Positions 55,055-63,291 of a stretch of DNA of 64,000 bases are shown piece after piece. The DNA comes from Psychrobacillus lasiicapitis. Its GTDB lineage: Bacteria; Bacillota; Bacilli; Bacillales_A; Planococcaceae. The notes under the pieces were generated by a model. The model did not search any database. It worked only from the letters and a program-made list of their open reading frames with translations, and was not told where the DNA came from. Position 1 is the first letter of the stretch. Each line of letters opens with the position of its first letter. Location of the stretch: the NCBI RefSeq assembly GCF_006861795.1, contig NZ_VDGH01000011.1, positions 1 to 64,000 on the forward strand. Direction: 5' to 3'. The position numbers were made by a program, and so were the translations under genes.

Positions 55055-55160
55055 TGTCCGCCATGATTTCCGCTGCAGGCGGACGCTTTCCGTGGGGCGA
55101 GGAGATTGAAGTCGTGCCCGCGGAATGCGTCCACCCTGTAGCGAAAATCCCAACGGACAC
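55055..55160. repeat. Dispersed intergenic repeat, copy 2 (short form)
   Basis: GTCCGCC (55056-55062) pairs with GGCGGAC (55078-55084) around CATGATTTCCGCTGCA, then GCTTTCCGTGGGGCGAGGAG, and the copy closes with GTAGCGAAAATC. Both ends match the copy at 33639. The rest of the 54891-55235 gap holds no supported gene; frames crossing it lack ribosome sites. Confidence 0.72.
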
Positions 55161-55218
55161 TTAATAGCTCTGTCTTAAGACGCATTATTCCTAAAAAGTG
55201 GCATGCCAAAGAGAAGCA

Positions 55219-55250
55219 TAAAAAAAGTGCCTTACTTATAGGCACTTTTC
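55219..55250 (-). terminator. Terminator overlapping FbpA-family stop
   Basis: AAAAGTGCC and GGCACTTTT pair around a 9-base loop that contains the stop codon; a seven-T run follows on the minus strand. Confidence 0.8.
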
Positions 55251-55406
55251 ACTTTCTTCTTCTGCTATATATTCTTTCATTAATTCATAATAATTTAGTT
55301 GGTATAATTGTCTTCCATCGATTTTAAATATTCCTTTGTTCACTAGATCCTCAATTATATTGTCACGTTTCTCTTCCATTTTTGATTCTTTCATTTGCAT
55401 GTTCAT
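55236..55406 (-). CDS. FbpA-family small protein
   Basis: The 56-residue product reads through EEKRDNIIEDLVNKGIFKID and GRQLYQLNYYELMKEY, the pattern of the Fur-regulated basic protein A family (short helix, then G-I-x-K-x-DGRQLY). B. subtilis FbpA takes part in the iron-sparing response. AAGGAGA precedes the ATG by six bases. No clear Fur box is visible upstream, so iron control is not supported here; many family members are unrelated to Fur. The tail is acidic. Confidence 0.75.
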   Translation of the reverse strand: MNMQMKESKMEEKRDNIIEDLVNKGIFKIDGRQLYQLNYYELMKEYIAEEESEKCL

Positions 55407-55464
55407 AGTTGTCTCCTTGCATAGTTAATACAATGTATGTTTACCCAAATTAGAGGATAATAAA

Positions 55465-56028
55465 CTACTTTTTAAAAGCTTTCGTGATAACTGGAAAACG
55501 CCTGTGGATGAACAAATAACATAGGTACCCTAAAAACGCACCTAGTGTATTCAACCAAAGATCGTCCACATCGCTACTTCTACTTTGAGGAATTTGCGTA
55601 ATTTCAATAAAAAGGGATACGCATAATCCGATGATTACTGTATTCGGAAAATATACCATCCTTCTATAAAGTAACGGCAACAAAAAACCGATCGGCATAA
55701 AAAGAATAATATTCCCAAGAAAGTTAATATAAAAAGGTTGCCAAAACCCTAAATACATAATCGCATTATACGTTTCTTTTACTACACGAAACAGCTGTAA
55801 GTTCACGCCTGTTCCATAGGCTTGCTCCGCTCCTGGCTTCGGAATAATTGTTTGAGAAAATAATCCGATGAGAACACATATAAACAGAAGAAACCCAATT
55901 TCATGTAAACTTTCCTTTACATTAAATCCTCTTTTCTTCCAGCGAGCAATACGCCAAATAATCACAAGTGGGAGAGCTATACAAATAAAAAAGAACATAT
56001 CGTCCAAATAAGCCATAATGACAGTCAT
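55465..56028 (-). CDS. VanZ-family membrane protein
   Basis: The 187-residue protein has five membrane helices and VanZ family features: early LLFICVLIGLFSQTIIP, NFLGNIILFMPIGFLLPLL (about 103-121) and SDVDDLWLNTLGAFLGYL (about 152-169). VanZ proteins give low-level teicoplanin resistance in some hosts, but most are of unknown role. It starts directly after the AAA ATPase stop and is probably cotranscribed. Confidence 0.87.
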   Translation of the reverse strand: MTVIMAYLDDMFFFICIALPLVIIWRIARWKKRGFNVKESLHEIGFLLFICVLIGLFSQTIIPKPGAEQAYGTGVNLQLFRVVKETYNAIMYLGFWQPFYINFLGNIILFMPIGFLLPLLYRRMVYFPNTVIIGLCVSLFIEITQIPQSRSSDVDDLWLNTLGAFLGYLCYLFIHRRFPVITKAFKK

Positions 56029-56760
56029 TTATTCACCTGCTAACAATTCCTCTAAAAATTTTTCACGATGATCTAAAAAATACTTGGTTATTTGGTAATG
56101 GCCCGTCATTTCATATTCCAATTCTTCAATTTCGCCATGATCAAAACTAAGAATGGTAGCATTAGGATAACCTAAAATAATTGGAGAATGCGTGGCAATG
56201 ATAAATTGACAATCTTCTTCCTCCACAAGATCATGCATAATACGCAAAAAAGACAACTGCCTTTGTGGGGATAGTGCTGCTTCTGGCTCGTCCAATAAGT
56301 AAATAGCACGTCCATTGAAGCGATTTAAAAATAAAGAAAGAAATGATTCCCCATGTGATTGCTCATGTAAAGATTTCCCTCCGTAGCTATCTAAAACGCC
56401 CGGAAGTTCTCTTTCTAGCTCATCAATATGGGACGCGAATTGATAGAATGATTCCGCACGTAGGAAAAAACCATTCGTCACTTTTGGCATCCACGACAAA
56501 CGAATATACTCCCCTAATGCACTTTCGGAAGCATCTACCTGAAATAAATTATTTCTGCTTCCACCCGCAGTATTAAATTCACAATTATCCGCAATACCTT
56601 CTAGTAGTGTAGATTTACCAGTTCCATTTTCACCAACTAAGAAAGTTACACTGCTTGTCAACTCGAGTTCTGTTAAATTTTTTATCGTCGGTATAGTAAA
56701 CGGATACTGATTATCCTTATTTGCTTCTCTATGTAATATTGAGATTTTATTTAAAAACAT
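56029..56760 (-). CDS. AAA/ABC-type ATPase, RecF/SMC-like
   Basis: The 243-residue protein has Walker A GENGTGKST (about 43-51), a signature-like SHGESF, Walker B AIYLLDEPEAALS and the H-loop ATHSP. There is no membrane domain. It belongs to the AAA_15/AAA_21-like family of stand-alone ATPases found with diverse partners. No nuclease or toxin gene accompanies it; the only neighbour in the unit is vanZ. Function unknown. Confidence 0.82.
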   Translation of the reverse strand: MFLNKISILHREANKDNQYPFTIPTIKNLTELELTSSVTFLVGENGTGKSTLLEGIADNCEFNTAGGSRNNLFQVDASESALGEYIRLSWMPKVTNGFFLRAESFYQFASHIDELERELPGVLDSYGGKSLHEQSHGESFLSLFLNRFNGRAIYLLDEPEAALSPQRQLSFLRIMHDLVEEEDCQFIIATHSPIILGYPNATILSFDHGEIEELEYEMTGHYQITKYFLDHREKFLEELLAGE

Positions 56761-56814
56761 ATGTATCCTCCCCTACTCATACTATCTATTAATAACTTCG
56801 AAAGGCTGTGAACC

Positions 56815-57423
56815 TTGAATCTACCCGTTCGTATAGAAACAAAGCGTATTTTTAAACATTCACCTTCCGTGAATGTTTACTATCCTATTGTAACTAACTT
56901 ACACCATCCGCATATAGAAAAAAAGATTAATGCAGATATTATTACGCTTCTTAACAAAATGTTGATCGAGCAAGGCTTTTACACAGAAGGTGTACAAGAG
57001 ATTACTGGGTATTATGAGATAAAAAATAATCAGCGGGACATTTTAAGCATATTATTGATTGTTTACACTTTTTCTGGCGGTGCTCATGGTTTAACCGTCT
57101 GCAAATCGTTAACTTTTGATGTTACTACTGGGAAAATGTATACATTACAAGAATTATTTAAACCGAATAGCGATTATGTCAAAACCTTATCTGCCATTAT
57201 CAATAAAAAAATTATCGAATGGGATGTACCACTTCTCGGAGAATTTAAGGAAATACGAAAAGACCAAGATTATTATATTGCAGACCATTGTTTAGTCATC
57301 TATTTTCAATTATACGAGATAACGCCATATGTATATAATTTTCCATTTTTCCCCATTGTCATTAAAGACATAGAAAGTCTCATTCCATTAAATAGTCCAC
57401 TTGAAAAAATGCTCTACTTCTAG
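56815..57423 (+). CDS. DUF4163/DUF3298 (RsiV-like) domain protein
   Basis: The 202-residue protein pairs an N-terminal DUF4163-like region with a C-terminal DUF3298 region (FSGGAHG near 90, TFDVTTGKMYTLQELF near 102-117). This is the pair found in the extracellular half of anti-sigma factor RsiV. Here there is no membrane helix or signal sequence. The start is TTG after GAAAGG. Confidence 0.8.
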   Translation: MNLPVRIETKRIFKHSPSVNVYYPIVTNLHHPHIEKKINADIITLLNKMLIEQGFYTEGVQEITGYYEIKNNQRDILSILLIVYTFSGGAHGLTVCKSLTFDVTTGKMYTLQELFKPNSDYVKTLSAIINKKIIEWDVPLLGEFKEIRKDQDYYIADHCLVIYFQLYEITPYVYNFPFFPIVIKDIESLIPLNSPLEKMLYF

Positions 57424-57485
57424 TGACACTTCCCCTTTACTAAGTTAAAGTATTAAGTAAGATAGTAAAGGGGGAAAATTCAGAA

Positions 57486-58262
57486 ATGAAAGCTATTTTT
57501 TTCGATTTAGATGATACTTTATTATGGGATAAAAAAAGCGTGGAAACCGCATTTGAAAAAACATGTGCATATGCGGCTTCAAAAGTAAACGTCGATGCAG
57601 CATCACTAGAACTTGCCGTTCGAGAAGAAGCAAGTGCTCTATATGATACATACGAAACACGTCCTTTTACACAAATGATTGGGATAAATCCTTTTGAAGG
57701 GTTATGGGGAACTTTCGATGACCCGAGCGAAGATTTTCAAAAGATGAAAGCGATCATCCCTGAATATCAAAAACAAGCATGGACAAGAGGGTTAAAAAAA
57801 TTAGGCATTGAAGACGAAGCATTTGGAATGGAGCTCGCTGCACATTTTCCTAACATGCGTAAAGAAAGTCCATTTATATATGAAGAAACCTTTGAAGTGC
57901 TCGACCAATTAAAAGACAAATACACACTTCTTTTAATGACAAACGGATCGCCTAGCCTACAAAATACGAAGTTAGAAATCTCACCAGAAATTGTTCCTTA
58001 CTTCGACCATATTCTTATTTCCGGAGCATTCGGAAGAGGAAAACCAGACCCATCGATATTTGAACATGCGCTAGATTTAGTCGGAATTACAGCGGATGAA
58101 GCACTGATGGTTGGGGATAATTTGATGACGGATATACTCGGCTCTTCCAAAGTCGGTATGCGATCAGTTTGGATTAATCGGGAAAACAAACCTGCAAACG
58201 AAGAAATTAAGCCTACTTATACTATTGAAAACTTACGAGAGCTATTTGAAATTCTTGAATAG
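57486..58262 (+). CDS. HAD-superfamily hydrolase
   Basis: The 258-residue protein has the HAD motifs FFDLDDTLLWD (catalytic aspartates D8 and D10), LLLMTNGSP (motif II), GKPDPSIFEHAL (motif III lysine) and VGDNLMTDILGS (motif IV). The helical cap follows motif I (type C1). It is of the YjjG/YsaA-like phosphatase group; substrate not determinable. GTAAAGGGGG lies ahead of the ATG. Confidence 0.87.
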   Translation: MKAIFFDLDDTLLWDKKSVETAFEKTCAYAASKVNVDAASLELAVREEASALYDTYETRPFTQMIGINPFEGLWGTFDDPSEDFQKMKAIIPEYQKQAWTRGLKKLGIEDEAFGMELAAHFPNMRKESPFIYEETFEVLDQLKDKYTLLLMTNGSPSLQNTKLEISPEIVPYFDHILISGAFGRGKPDPSIFEHALDLVGITADEALMVGDNLMTDILGSSKVGMRSVWINRENKPANEEIKPTYTIENLRELFEILE

Positions 58263-58271
58263 GGTCAAAAT

Positions 58272-58322
58272 AAAGAGCTTGTCTCATAGTCGCTAAATTG
58301 ACTTGGGAGACAAGCTCTTTCT
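58272..58322. terminator. Terminator after HAD hydrolase
   Basis: AAAGAGCTTGTCTC and GAGACAAGCTCTTT form a 14-bp stem with a 20-base loop. Confidence 0.8.
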
Positions 58323-58392
58323 ATTCATTTAATGATTTTCCAACTAAAAGCAGATTTTTCTAACTAAATTTAATTATTCCAACTAAATTAAA

Positions 58393-59979
58393 TTACAAAT
58401 CAATCGGTGTCGCATCATAAATATCTGCTAAGCCCTTCAGCTGCTCGACGCCTGTCTCTTCTACGTGCTTATCAATGGAAAGCATCATAATTGCATCCCC
58501 ACCAACTTCAGAACGTCCAACTTGCATCCCTGCAATATTAATACCTTCCGCAGCAAGTAACGTCCCTACACGTCCGATAGCACCTGGTTGGTCTTTATGG
58601 CGAATGAATAATAAATAACCTTCTGGCACAACGTCTACAACAAAATCATCCACACGTACAATTCGAGCTCCCAGGCCGTTTAAAAGAGTACCAGATACTT
58701 TACGAGTTTCCTTGTCAGTTTTTACTTCTACTGTGATTAAGCTCATAAAACCTTTAGACTTTGTTGTTTTATGTTCGTTCACAACAATTCCAATCCGATC
58801 AGCAAGGAATTTAGCATTTACATCATTGACTGATTCGCCTAGCTTACTTTTCAGTAATCCTTTCACTGCATTTCTAGTCAGTGGACCTACCGTCATATTA
58901 GCTAGCTCACCAGAGTAGTAAATATTTAATTCTTCCGCCACGCCGTCTGCTAAGTCACTTAAAAATGAACCAAGTTTTTCAACTAGATTAAAGTATGGTT
59001 CAATTTTGGCCATAATATCTTTTGGTACAGATGGAAGGTTTACTGGATTTTTCACTACTCCACCTTGTAAAAAGCTCACAACATCGTAAGAAACATCTAC
59101 TGCAACGATTTCTTGTGCTTCGACTGTACTTGCACCTAAGTGTGGTGTTGCAATTACCTGTGGAAGTGTCAGTAACTTGTGATCTAAAAACGGCTCTTCT
59201 TCAAATACATCTAATGCTGCTCCAGCCACTTTTCCTTCTACAATTGCATTGTACAACGCATCTTCGTCGATAATGCCCCCACGTGCACAGTTAATGATTT
59301 GTACGCCGTCTTTCATTTTTTCAAATGCTTCTTTATTTATTAAATGACGTGTTTCCTTCAGAAGTGGTGTATGCACTGTGATAAAATCAGCAGCTCTGAT
59401 TACTTCATCGATTGTTCCAAATTGAACGCCCAGTTTTTCAGCTTTTTCAGGTGTTAAAAATGGATCATAGGCTATCACATTCATTCGTTGGCCTTTTGCA
59501 CGTGTTGCAACTTCTGCTCCAATTCTTCCTAGTCCTACTACACCTAAGGTTTTGTTTTTAAGCTCTACACCGATAAATGCTTTGCGATCCCATTTTTGGT
59601 TTTTCAATGCATGAAAGGCTTGTGGAATATTGCGAGCCAGTGACATAAGCATAGCTACTGTATGCTCAGCAGCCGAATTCGTATTACCATCTGGTGCATT
59701 TACAACGATAATTCCACGTTCTGTCGCTGCAGGTAAATCAATATTATCTACCCCAACCCCAGCACGACCAATAATTTTTAGTCTCGTACCTTTTTCAATA
59801 ATTTCACGGGTAACTTGGGTCTGGCTACGAACGAGTAATGCATCAAACTCTCCGATTCGTTCTCCAAGTTCCTCTGGTGATAAATTCGTTTCTATTACTA
59901 TATTAAAACCTTCTGCTTGTCTTAAAGGATAAATCCCATCTTCGCTTAGTGGATCACTAATTAAAATATTAAATGCCAT
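58393..59979 (-). CDS. serA: D-3-phosphoglycerate dehydrogenase
   Basis: The 528-residue enzyme is the long three-domain form: catalytic and NAD domains ([17 protein letters not shown], catalytic R in [10 protein letters not shown] in DVFEEEP, H in TPHLGAST), an ASB domain, and a C-terminal ACT domain ([20 protein letters not shown]) that senses serine. It makes 3-phosphohydroxypyruvate, the first step of serine synthesis. Its ATG overlaps the aminotransferase stop (TAATG), so translation is coupled. Confidence 0.96.
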   Translation of the reverse strand: MAFNILISDPLSEDGIYPLRQAEGFNIVIETNLSPEELGERIGEFDALLVRSQTQVTREIIEKGTRLKIIGRAGVGVDNIDLPAATERGIIVVNAPDGNTNSAAEHTVAMLMSLARNIPQAFHALKNQKWDRKAFIGVELKNKTLGVVGLGRIGAEVATRAKGQRMNVIAYDPFLTPEKAEKLGVQFGTIDEVIRAADFITVHTPLLKETRHLINKEAFEKMKDGVQIINCARGGIIDEDALYNAIVEGKVAGAALDVFEEEPFLDHKLLTLPQVIATPHLGASTVEAQEIVAVDVSYDVVSFLQGGVVKNPVNLPSVPKDIMAKIEPYFNLVEKLGSFLSDLADGVAEELNIYYSGELANMTVGPLTRNAVKGLLKSKLGESVNDVNAKFLADRIGIVVNEHKTTKSKGFMSLITVEVKTDKETRKVSGTLLNGLGARIVRVDDFVVDVVPEGYLLFIRHKDQPGAIGRVGTLLAAEGINIAGMQVGRSEVGGDAIMMLSIDKHVEETGVEQLKGLADIYDATPIDL

Positions 59980-61139
59980 TATTTATTCTCCCCTTCATTT
60001 AAATAGACTAGTTGTGCTGCAGCTGTCGCTTTTCCAAGTTCGATATCTTTTCCGATTTTCTTTAAAGCTACTTCCACTGCACTAATAATTTGAAGTACAT
60101 CTGCTGGAGAGCAATAGCCCATATGACCGATTCGGAAAATCTTGCCGGTTAAGTGCTGTTGACCACCTGCAATAGAAATCGCAAATTCCTGCTTTAATAT
60201 TTTTCGGAATTCCTCTGCATCAAAATCCTCGGGTTGCACAGCAGTTACTGTTGGTGAAGCATCCTCATCTGTTGTTAATAAAGGAATATCAATTGCTTTA
60301 AATGCAGCTCGAGTCATTTTCTTCAACAACTCATGTCTTGCATATACCTTTTCTAATCCTTCTGCTTCTATTAAGTTCAATACTTGCTCTAAACCAAATA
60401 ATAGTGAAAGTGCAGGTGTGAAAGGTGTTGTATCTTTTAATAAATTGTCTCTATATTTTTTTAGATTTAAATAAAAACGTGGTTGCTCATTTTCTTCAAT
60501 GATTGTCCAAGCTCGTTCACTTGCAGCTACAAACGTCAACCCTGCCGGTAACATAAATGCCTTTTGAGAACCAGTTACCATCACGTCGATTCCCCACTCA
60601 TCCATTCTTGTTTCTACTCCACCTACACAAGAAACACCATCTACAACTATTAGAGCTTCTGATACTTCACGAACTGTTTTAGCTAGAAGGTCAATAGGGT
60701 TTAATACTCCGGTAGAAGTTTCACAATATGTAGAAAACACAACTTTCACTTCCGGATGTTCGACTAAAAATGCTTTCACTTCTTCTGGGTTCAATGCTTT
60801 GCCCCATTCAACATCTAATACATGTGTTTTTATATTGTAAGCTTGGCAAATTTTTGTAAAGCGATCGCCGAATGCACCAGTCACCACAACAAGTACTTCC
60901 TCACCTGGCTTAACTACATTGACTACTGCAGTTTCTAGTCCAGCTGTCCCACTTCCTGCAATGATAGCAACTTCTTGTTCAGTCCCAAAAACACGTTTTA
61001 ATCCCGGAGCGATATTTTTCAACATTTGAGATGTTTCTTTGCCTCTATGACCAATCATCGTTTGGTTCATCGCTCGTTGTACACTCGGTGGAATTGGACT
61101 CGGCCCTGGAATTCGTAAAATGGTTTGATCTTGTAACAT
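59979..61139 (-). CDS. Class V aminotransferase (serine/alanine-glyoxylate type) in serine operon
   Basis: The 386-residue PLP enzyme starts MLQDQTILRIPGPSPIPPSV. GSGTAGLETA binds the cofactor phosphate, and the PLP lysine lies in TGSQKAFMLPAGL (about 195). Its nearest pattern is serine-glyoxylate/alanine-glyoxylate aminotransferase, not SerC. In the serA operon under a Ser-type T-box it may supply the phosphohydroxypyruvate transamination step or another route to serine. The frame is open 44 codons further upstream through the T-box terminator; AAGGAGGAG sets the ATG at 61139. Confidence 0.9.
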   Translation of the reverse strand: MLQDQTILRIPGPSPIPPSVQRAMNQTMIGHRGKETSQMLKNIAPGLKRVFGTEQEVAIIAGSGTAGLETAVVNVVKPGEEVLVVVTGAFGDRFTKICQAYNIKTHVLDVEWGKALNPEEVKAFLVEHPEVKVVFSTYCETSTGVLNPIDLLAKTVREVSEALIVVDGVSCVGGVETRMDEWGIDVMVTGSQKAFMLPAGLTFVAASERAWTIIEENEQPRFYLNLKKYRDNLLKDTTPFTPALSLLFGLEQVLNLIEAEGLEKVYARHELLKKMTRAAFKAIDIPLLTTDEDASPTVTAVQPEDFDAEEFRKILKQEFAISIAGGQQHLTGKIFRIGHMGYCSPADVLQIISAVEVALKKIGKDIELGKATAAAQLVYLNEGENK

Positions 61140-61165
61140 ATTCATTCTCCTCCTTATTTTGAAAA

Positions 61166-61216
61166 ACAAAAAAGCCCTTCGCTCCCTACACATATACATG
61201 TAAGGGGCGAAGAGCT
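61166..61216 (-). terminator. T-box terminator
   Basis: AGCTCTTCGCCCCTTACA pairs with TGTAGGGAGCGAAGGGCT on the minus strand, then six T. The alternative antiterminator uses the T-box sequence just upstream. Confidence 0.88.
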
Positions 61217-61410
61217 TGTAAAAACTCACGCGGTACCACCCAAATTTACTGCAGAAAACCTGCAGCCTCAAAAGAAATATGCTTAACGCGCTATTAGACG
61301 GATGAACCTACTGAATCGTTCAGCTCACCAATTCAAGAGTGGAACTCTATAAACGAAATCACTGATTCGCACCACCCATCAGCTCTCTTTAGACTTCAAA
61401 TTATAAAACT
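61217..61410 (-). promoter_or_regulatory. T-box riboswitch, probably serine-specific
   Basis: The minus strand carries the invariant T-box GGGTGGTACCGCG (61241-61229), which pairs with the acceptor end of uncharged tRNA, and a Stem I region with GAGCTGATGGGTGGTGCGAATCAG (quoted in part as GATGGGTGGTGCGAATC). In the specifier loop segment AGAGTTCCACTCTTGA the triplet UCC (61343-61341) fits serine; UUC one base over is less likely. Serine starvation should allow read-through into the aminotransferase-serA operon. Confidence 0.9.
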
Positions 61411-61452
61411 TGTCTCTATCCAAATTGTTAACGTGTTATTGAATTTAAATCC

Positions 61453-61480
61453 ATATTATCAGAGTAATTTTTATTGTCAA
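61453..61480 (-). promoter_or_regulatory. Promoter of the T-box/serA operon
   Basis: The minus strand reads a perfect TTGACA (61480-61475), a 16-base spacer and TAATAT (61458-61453). Confidence 0.7.
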
Positions 61481-61495
61481 TATAGTAAAAATTTT

Positions 61496-61509
61496 TGAAA
61501 GCGTTACCA
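61496..61509. promoter_or_regulatory. Candidate CcpA site (cre) upstream of serine operon
   Basis: TGAAAGCGTTACCA fits the cre consensus TGWAARCGYTWNCW at every position. It lies about 16 bases upstream of the -35, centred near -57, a position at which CcpA activates some B. subtilis promoters such as ackA. Confidence 0.5.
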
Positions 61510-61720
61510 TTTTAAAATCTTTTAAAAAAACGTTGATTTAACGCCTTTTTTATAAATGAAAAATATTTTTCAAATTTTTATAATTCGTATTTAAGTGTTG
61601 CATATACTAACATATCAACCGATAATATTGAATAACTATCAATATACGAACTTAAAATATAAAATATAATAATTCGTTCGTATTGAGAGGAAACAACAAG
61701 CAATAATTTCAACAAATATA
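61510..61720. other. AT-rich intergenic region
   Basis: No gene is visible between the serine operon and the aspartate kinase promoter. There is no recognisable lysine riboswitch ahead of the kinase gene. Confidence 0.5.
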
Positions 61721-61749
61721 TTGACTGAAATCATTATAATTTGTACACT
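61721..61749 (+). promoter_or_regulatory. Candidate promoter of aspartate kinase gene
   Basis: TTGACT, a 17-base spacer and TACACT; a TATAAT also lies inside the spacer. Confidence 0.5.
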
Positions 61750-61812
61750 GTATAAAATCATTTGTTTTTTCTAGAAATACATTCATATATTAAAAAGTAA
61801 GGATTTGATAAA

Positions 61813-63177
61813 ATGAAAGTGAGTAAGTTTGGTGGAACATCTGTTGCAAATGCAGAACAGATAAAAAAAGTAGCCGCAATCGTGAAAGCAGATCCATCTC
61901 GGAAATTCGTAGTCGTGTCAGCACCCGGAAAACGATTTGACGCCGACAAAAAAGTAACGGATTTATTGATTGAGTTAGCAAATGCAGCAATACATAATGA
62001 AAACGTTGAGGAAAAACTGCAAAATGTAGTTAATCGTTATAGAGAAATTGCAGAAGGACTTGGATTAGAACAAATAATTTGCGATGTAATTGAAAAGGAC
62101 TTACGCACTCGTATCCTTGAAAGCAAATCAAATGTCGAGCTATTTGTAGATAATATAAAAGCAAGCGGAGAAGATAATAACGCAAAACTTATTTCTTCAT
62201 ACTTTACAAGCGTTGGTATGCCAGCACAATACGTTAATCCGAAAACAGCAGGATTAGTCGTGAACGATTTACCAGAACGTGCACAGGCTTTACCTGAAGC
62301 ATACGACAACATAAGTACACTACGAAACAGTTCGGAAATCATTGTTTTCCCTGGATTTTTTGGTTACACAAAAGAGGGAATTCTTCGCACATTTGAACGT
62401 GGAGGTTCTGATATAACTGGATCTATCGTAGCGGCTGCAATTCAAGCGGAATTATACGAAAACTTTACGGACGTCGACTCTGTTTTTTGCGCAAATCCAA
62501 GAGTTGTTAATAGCCCTGCAGAAATCGAAGAAATAACATACCGCGAAATGCGAGAGCTTTCTTATGCAGGTTTCTCCGTTTTTCATGATGAAGCATTAAT
62601 GCCTGTTTACAAAACTGGTATTCCCGTTTGTATCAAAAATACAAATAACCCTTCTGCTCCAGGTACAAAAATTGTAGCTGAGCGAAAAGCTAACCGTCGT
62701 CCTGTAACTGGAATCAGTGCAGATAATGGGTTTTCTATTTTATATGTAAGCAAATATTTGATGAATCGAGAAATCGGTTTCGGTCGTAAACTACTTCAAA
62801 TTTTAGAAGAAGAGAATATTTCCTATGAGCATACGCCATCAGGATTAGATGATATCTCCGTTATTATGCGAAGTCATCAACTGACACCCGAAAAAGAAGT
62901 GCGTATCATTGATCGAGTTATAAACGAGCTACACGCAGAAGACGTACATTTCCGTCATGATTTTTCAATGATTGTAGTTGTTGGAGAAGGTATGAACAAC
63001 AGCACAGGGCTTGCAGCACGTGCGGCAACAGCAATTTCTAGAACCGGTGCCAATATCGAAATGATTAACCAAGGATCGTCCGAAGTCAGCCTTGCATTCG
63101 GTGTCCATAGAAGTAATGAAGATAAAATATTACGTGAGCTGTATAGCGAATTCTTTGCACCTGTAACAGTTGGATAA
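61813..63177 (+). CDS. thrD: Aspartate kinase, YclM/ThrD type
   Basis: The 454-residue enzyme has the kinase motif VSKFGGTSVANAEQI at the N-terminus, FERGGSDITGS in the active site, and two C-terminal ACT domains (VTGISADNGFSILYV onward). It phosphorylates aspartate, the first step to lysine, threonine, methionine and diaminopimelate. The length matches YclM (aspartokinase III) of B. subtilis rather than DapG or LysC. The ribosome site before the ATG is weak (AAGGATTTG). Confidence 0.92.
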   Translation: MKVSKFGGTSVANAEQIKKVAAIVKADPSRKFVVVSAPGKRFDADKKVTDLLIELANAAIHNENVEEKLQNVVNRYREIAEGLGLEQIICDVIEKDLRTRILESKSNVELFVDNIKASGEDNNAKLISSYFTSVGMPAQYVNPKTAGLVVNDLPERAQALPEAYDNISTLRNSSEIIVFPGFFGYTKEGILRTFERGGSDITGSIVAAAIQAELYENFTDVDSVFCANPRVVNSPAEIEEITYREMRELSYAGFSVFHDEALMPVYKTGIPVCIKNTNNPSAPGTKIVAERKANRRPVTGISADNGFSILYVSKYLMNREIGFGRKLLQILEEENISYEHTPSGLDDISVIMRSHQLTPEKEVRIIDRVINELHAEDVHFRHDFSMIVVVGEGMNNSTGLAARAATAISRTGANIEMINQGSSEVSLAFGVHRSNEDKILRELYSEFFAPVTVG

Positions 63178-63180
63178 CTA

Positions 63181-63219
63181 AAAACCTCCAAGAAGATTGA
63201 TTCTTCTTGGAGGTTTTTG
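63181..63219 (+). terminator. Terminator after aspartate kinase
   Basis: AAAACCTCCAAGAAGA and TCTTCTTGGAGGTTTT form a 16-bp stem with a 5-base loop. Confidence 0.92.
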
Positions 63220-63291
63220 GGTTGGGTTATGTTAATAATTAAATACTTTAGAGACCTTTAATATCTTTAATTAAGCAAAAAAATTAAGTGG

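Noticed and set aside
54908..55245. Two overlapping minus-strand frames across the repeat at 55 kb
   Set aside because: Composition follows the repeat, no ribosome sites, and the frames are not shared with the copy at 33.6 kb.
55411..55460. Possible Fur box before the FbpA-family gene
   Set aside because: The A/T-rich sequence does not match the 19-bp operator or its 7-1-7 core well enough.
61140..61271. 44-codon N-terminal extension of the class V aminotransferase
   Set aside because: It runs back through the T-box terminator and core; a strong ribosome site marks the start at 61139.
61510..61812. Possible lysine riboswitch before aspartate kinase
   Set aside because: None of the conserved lysine-aptamer cores is present and the region is almost pure A/T.
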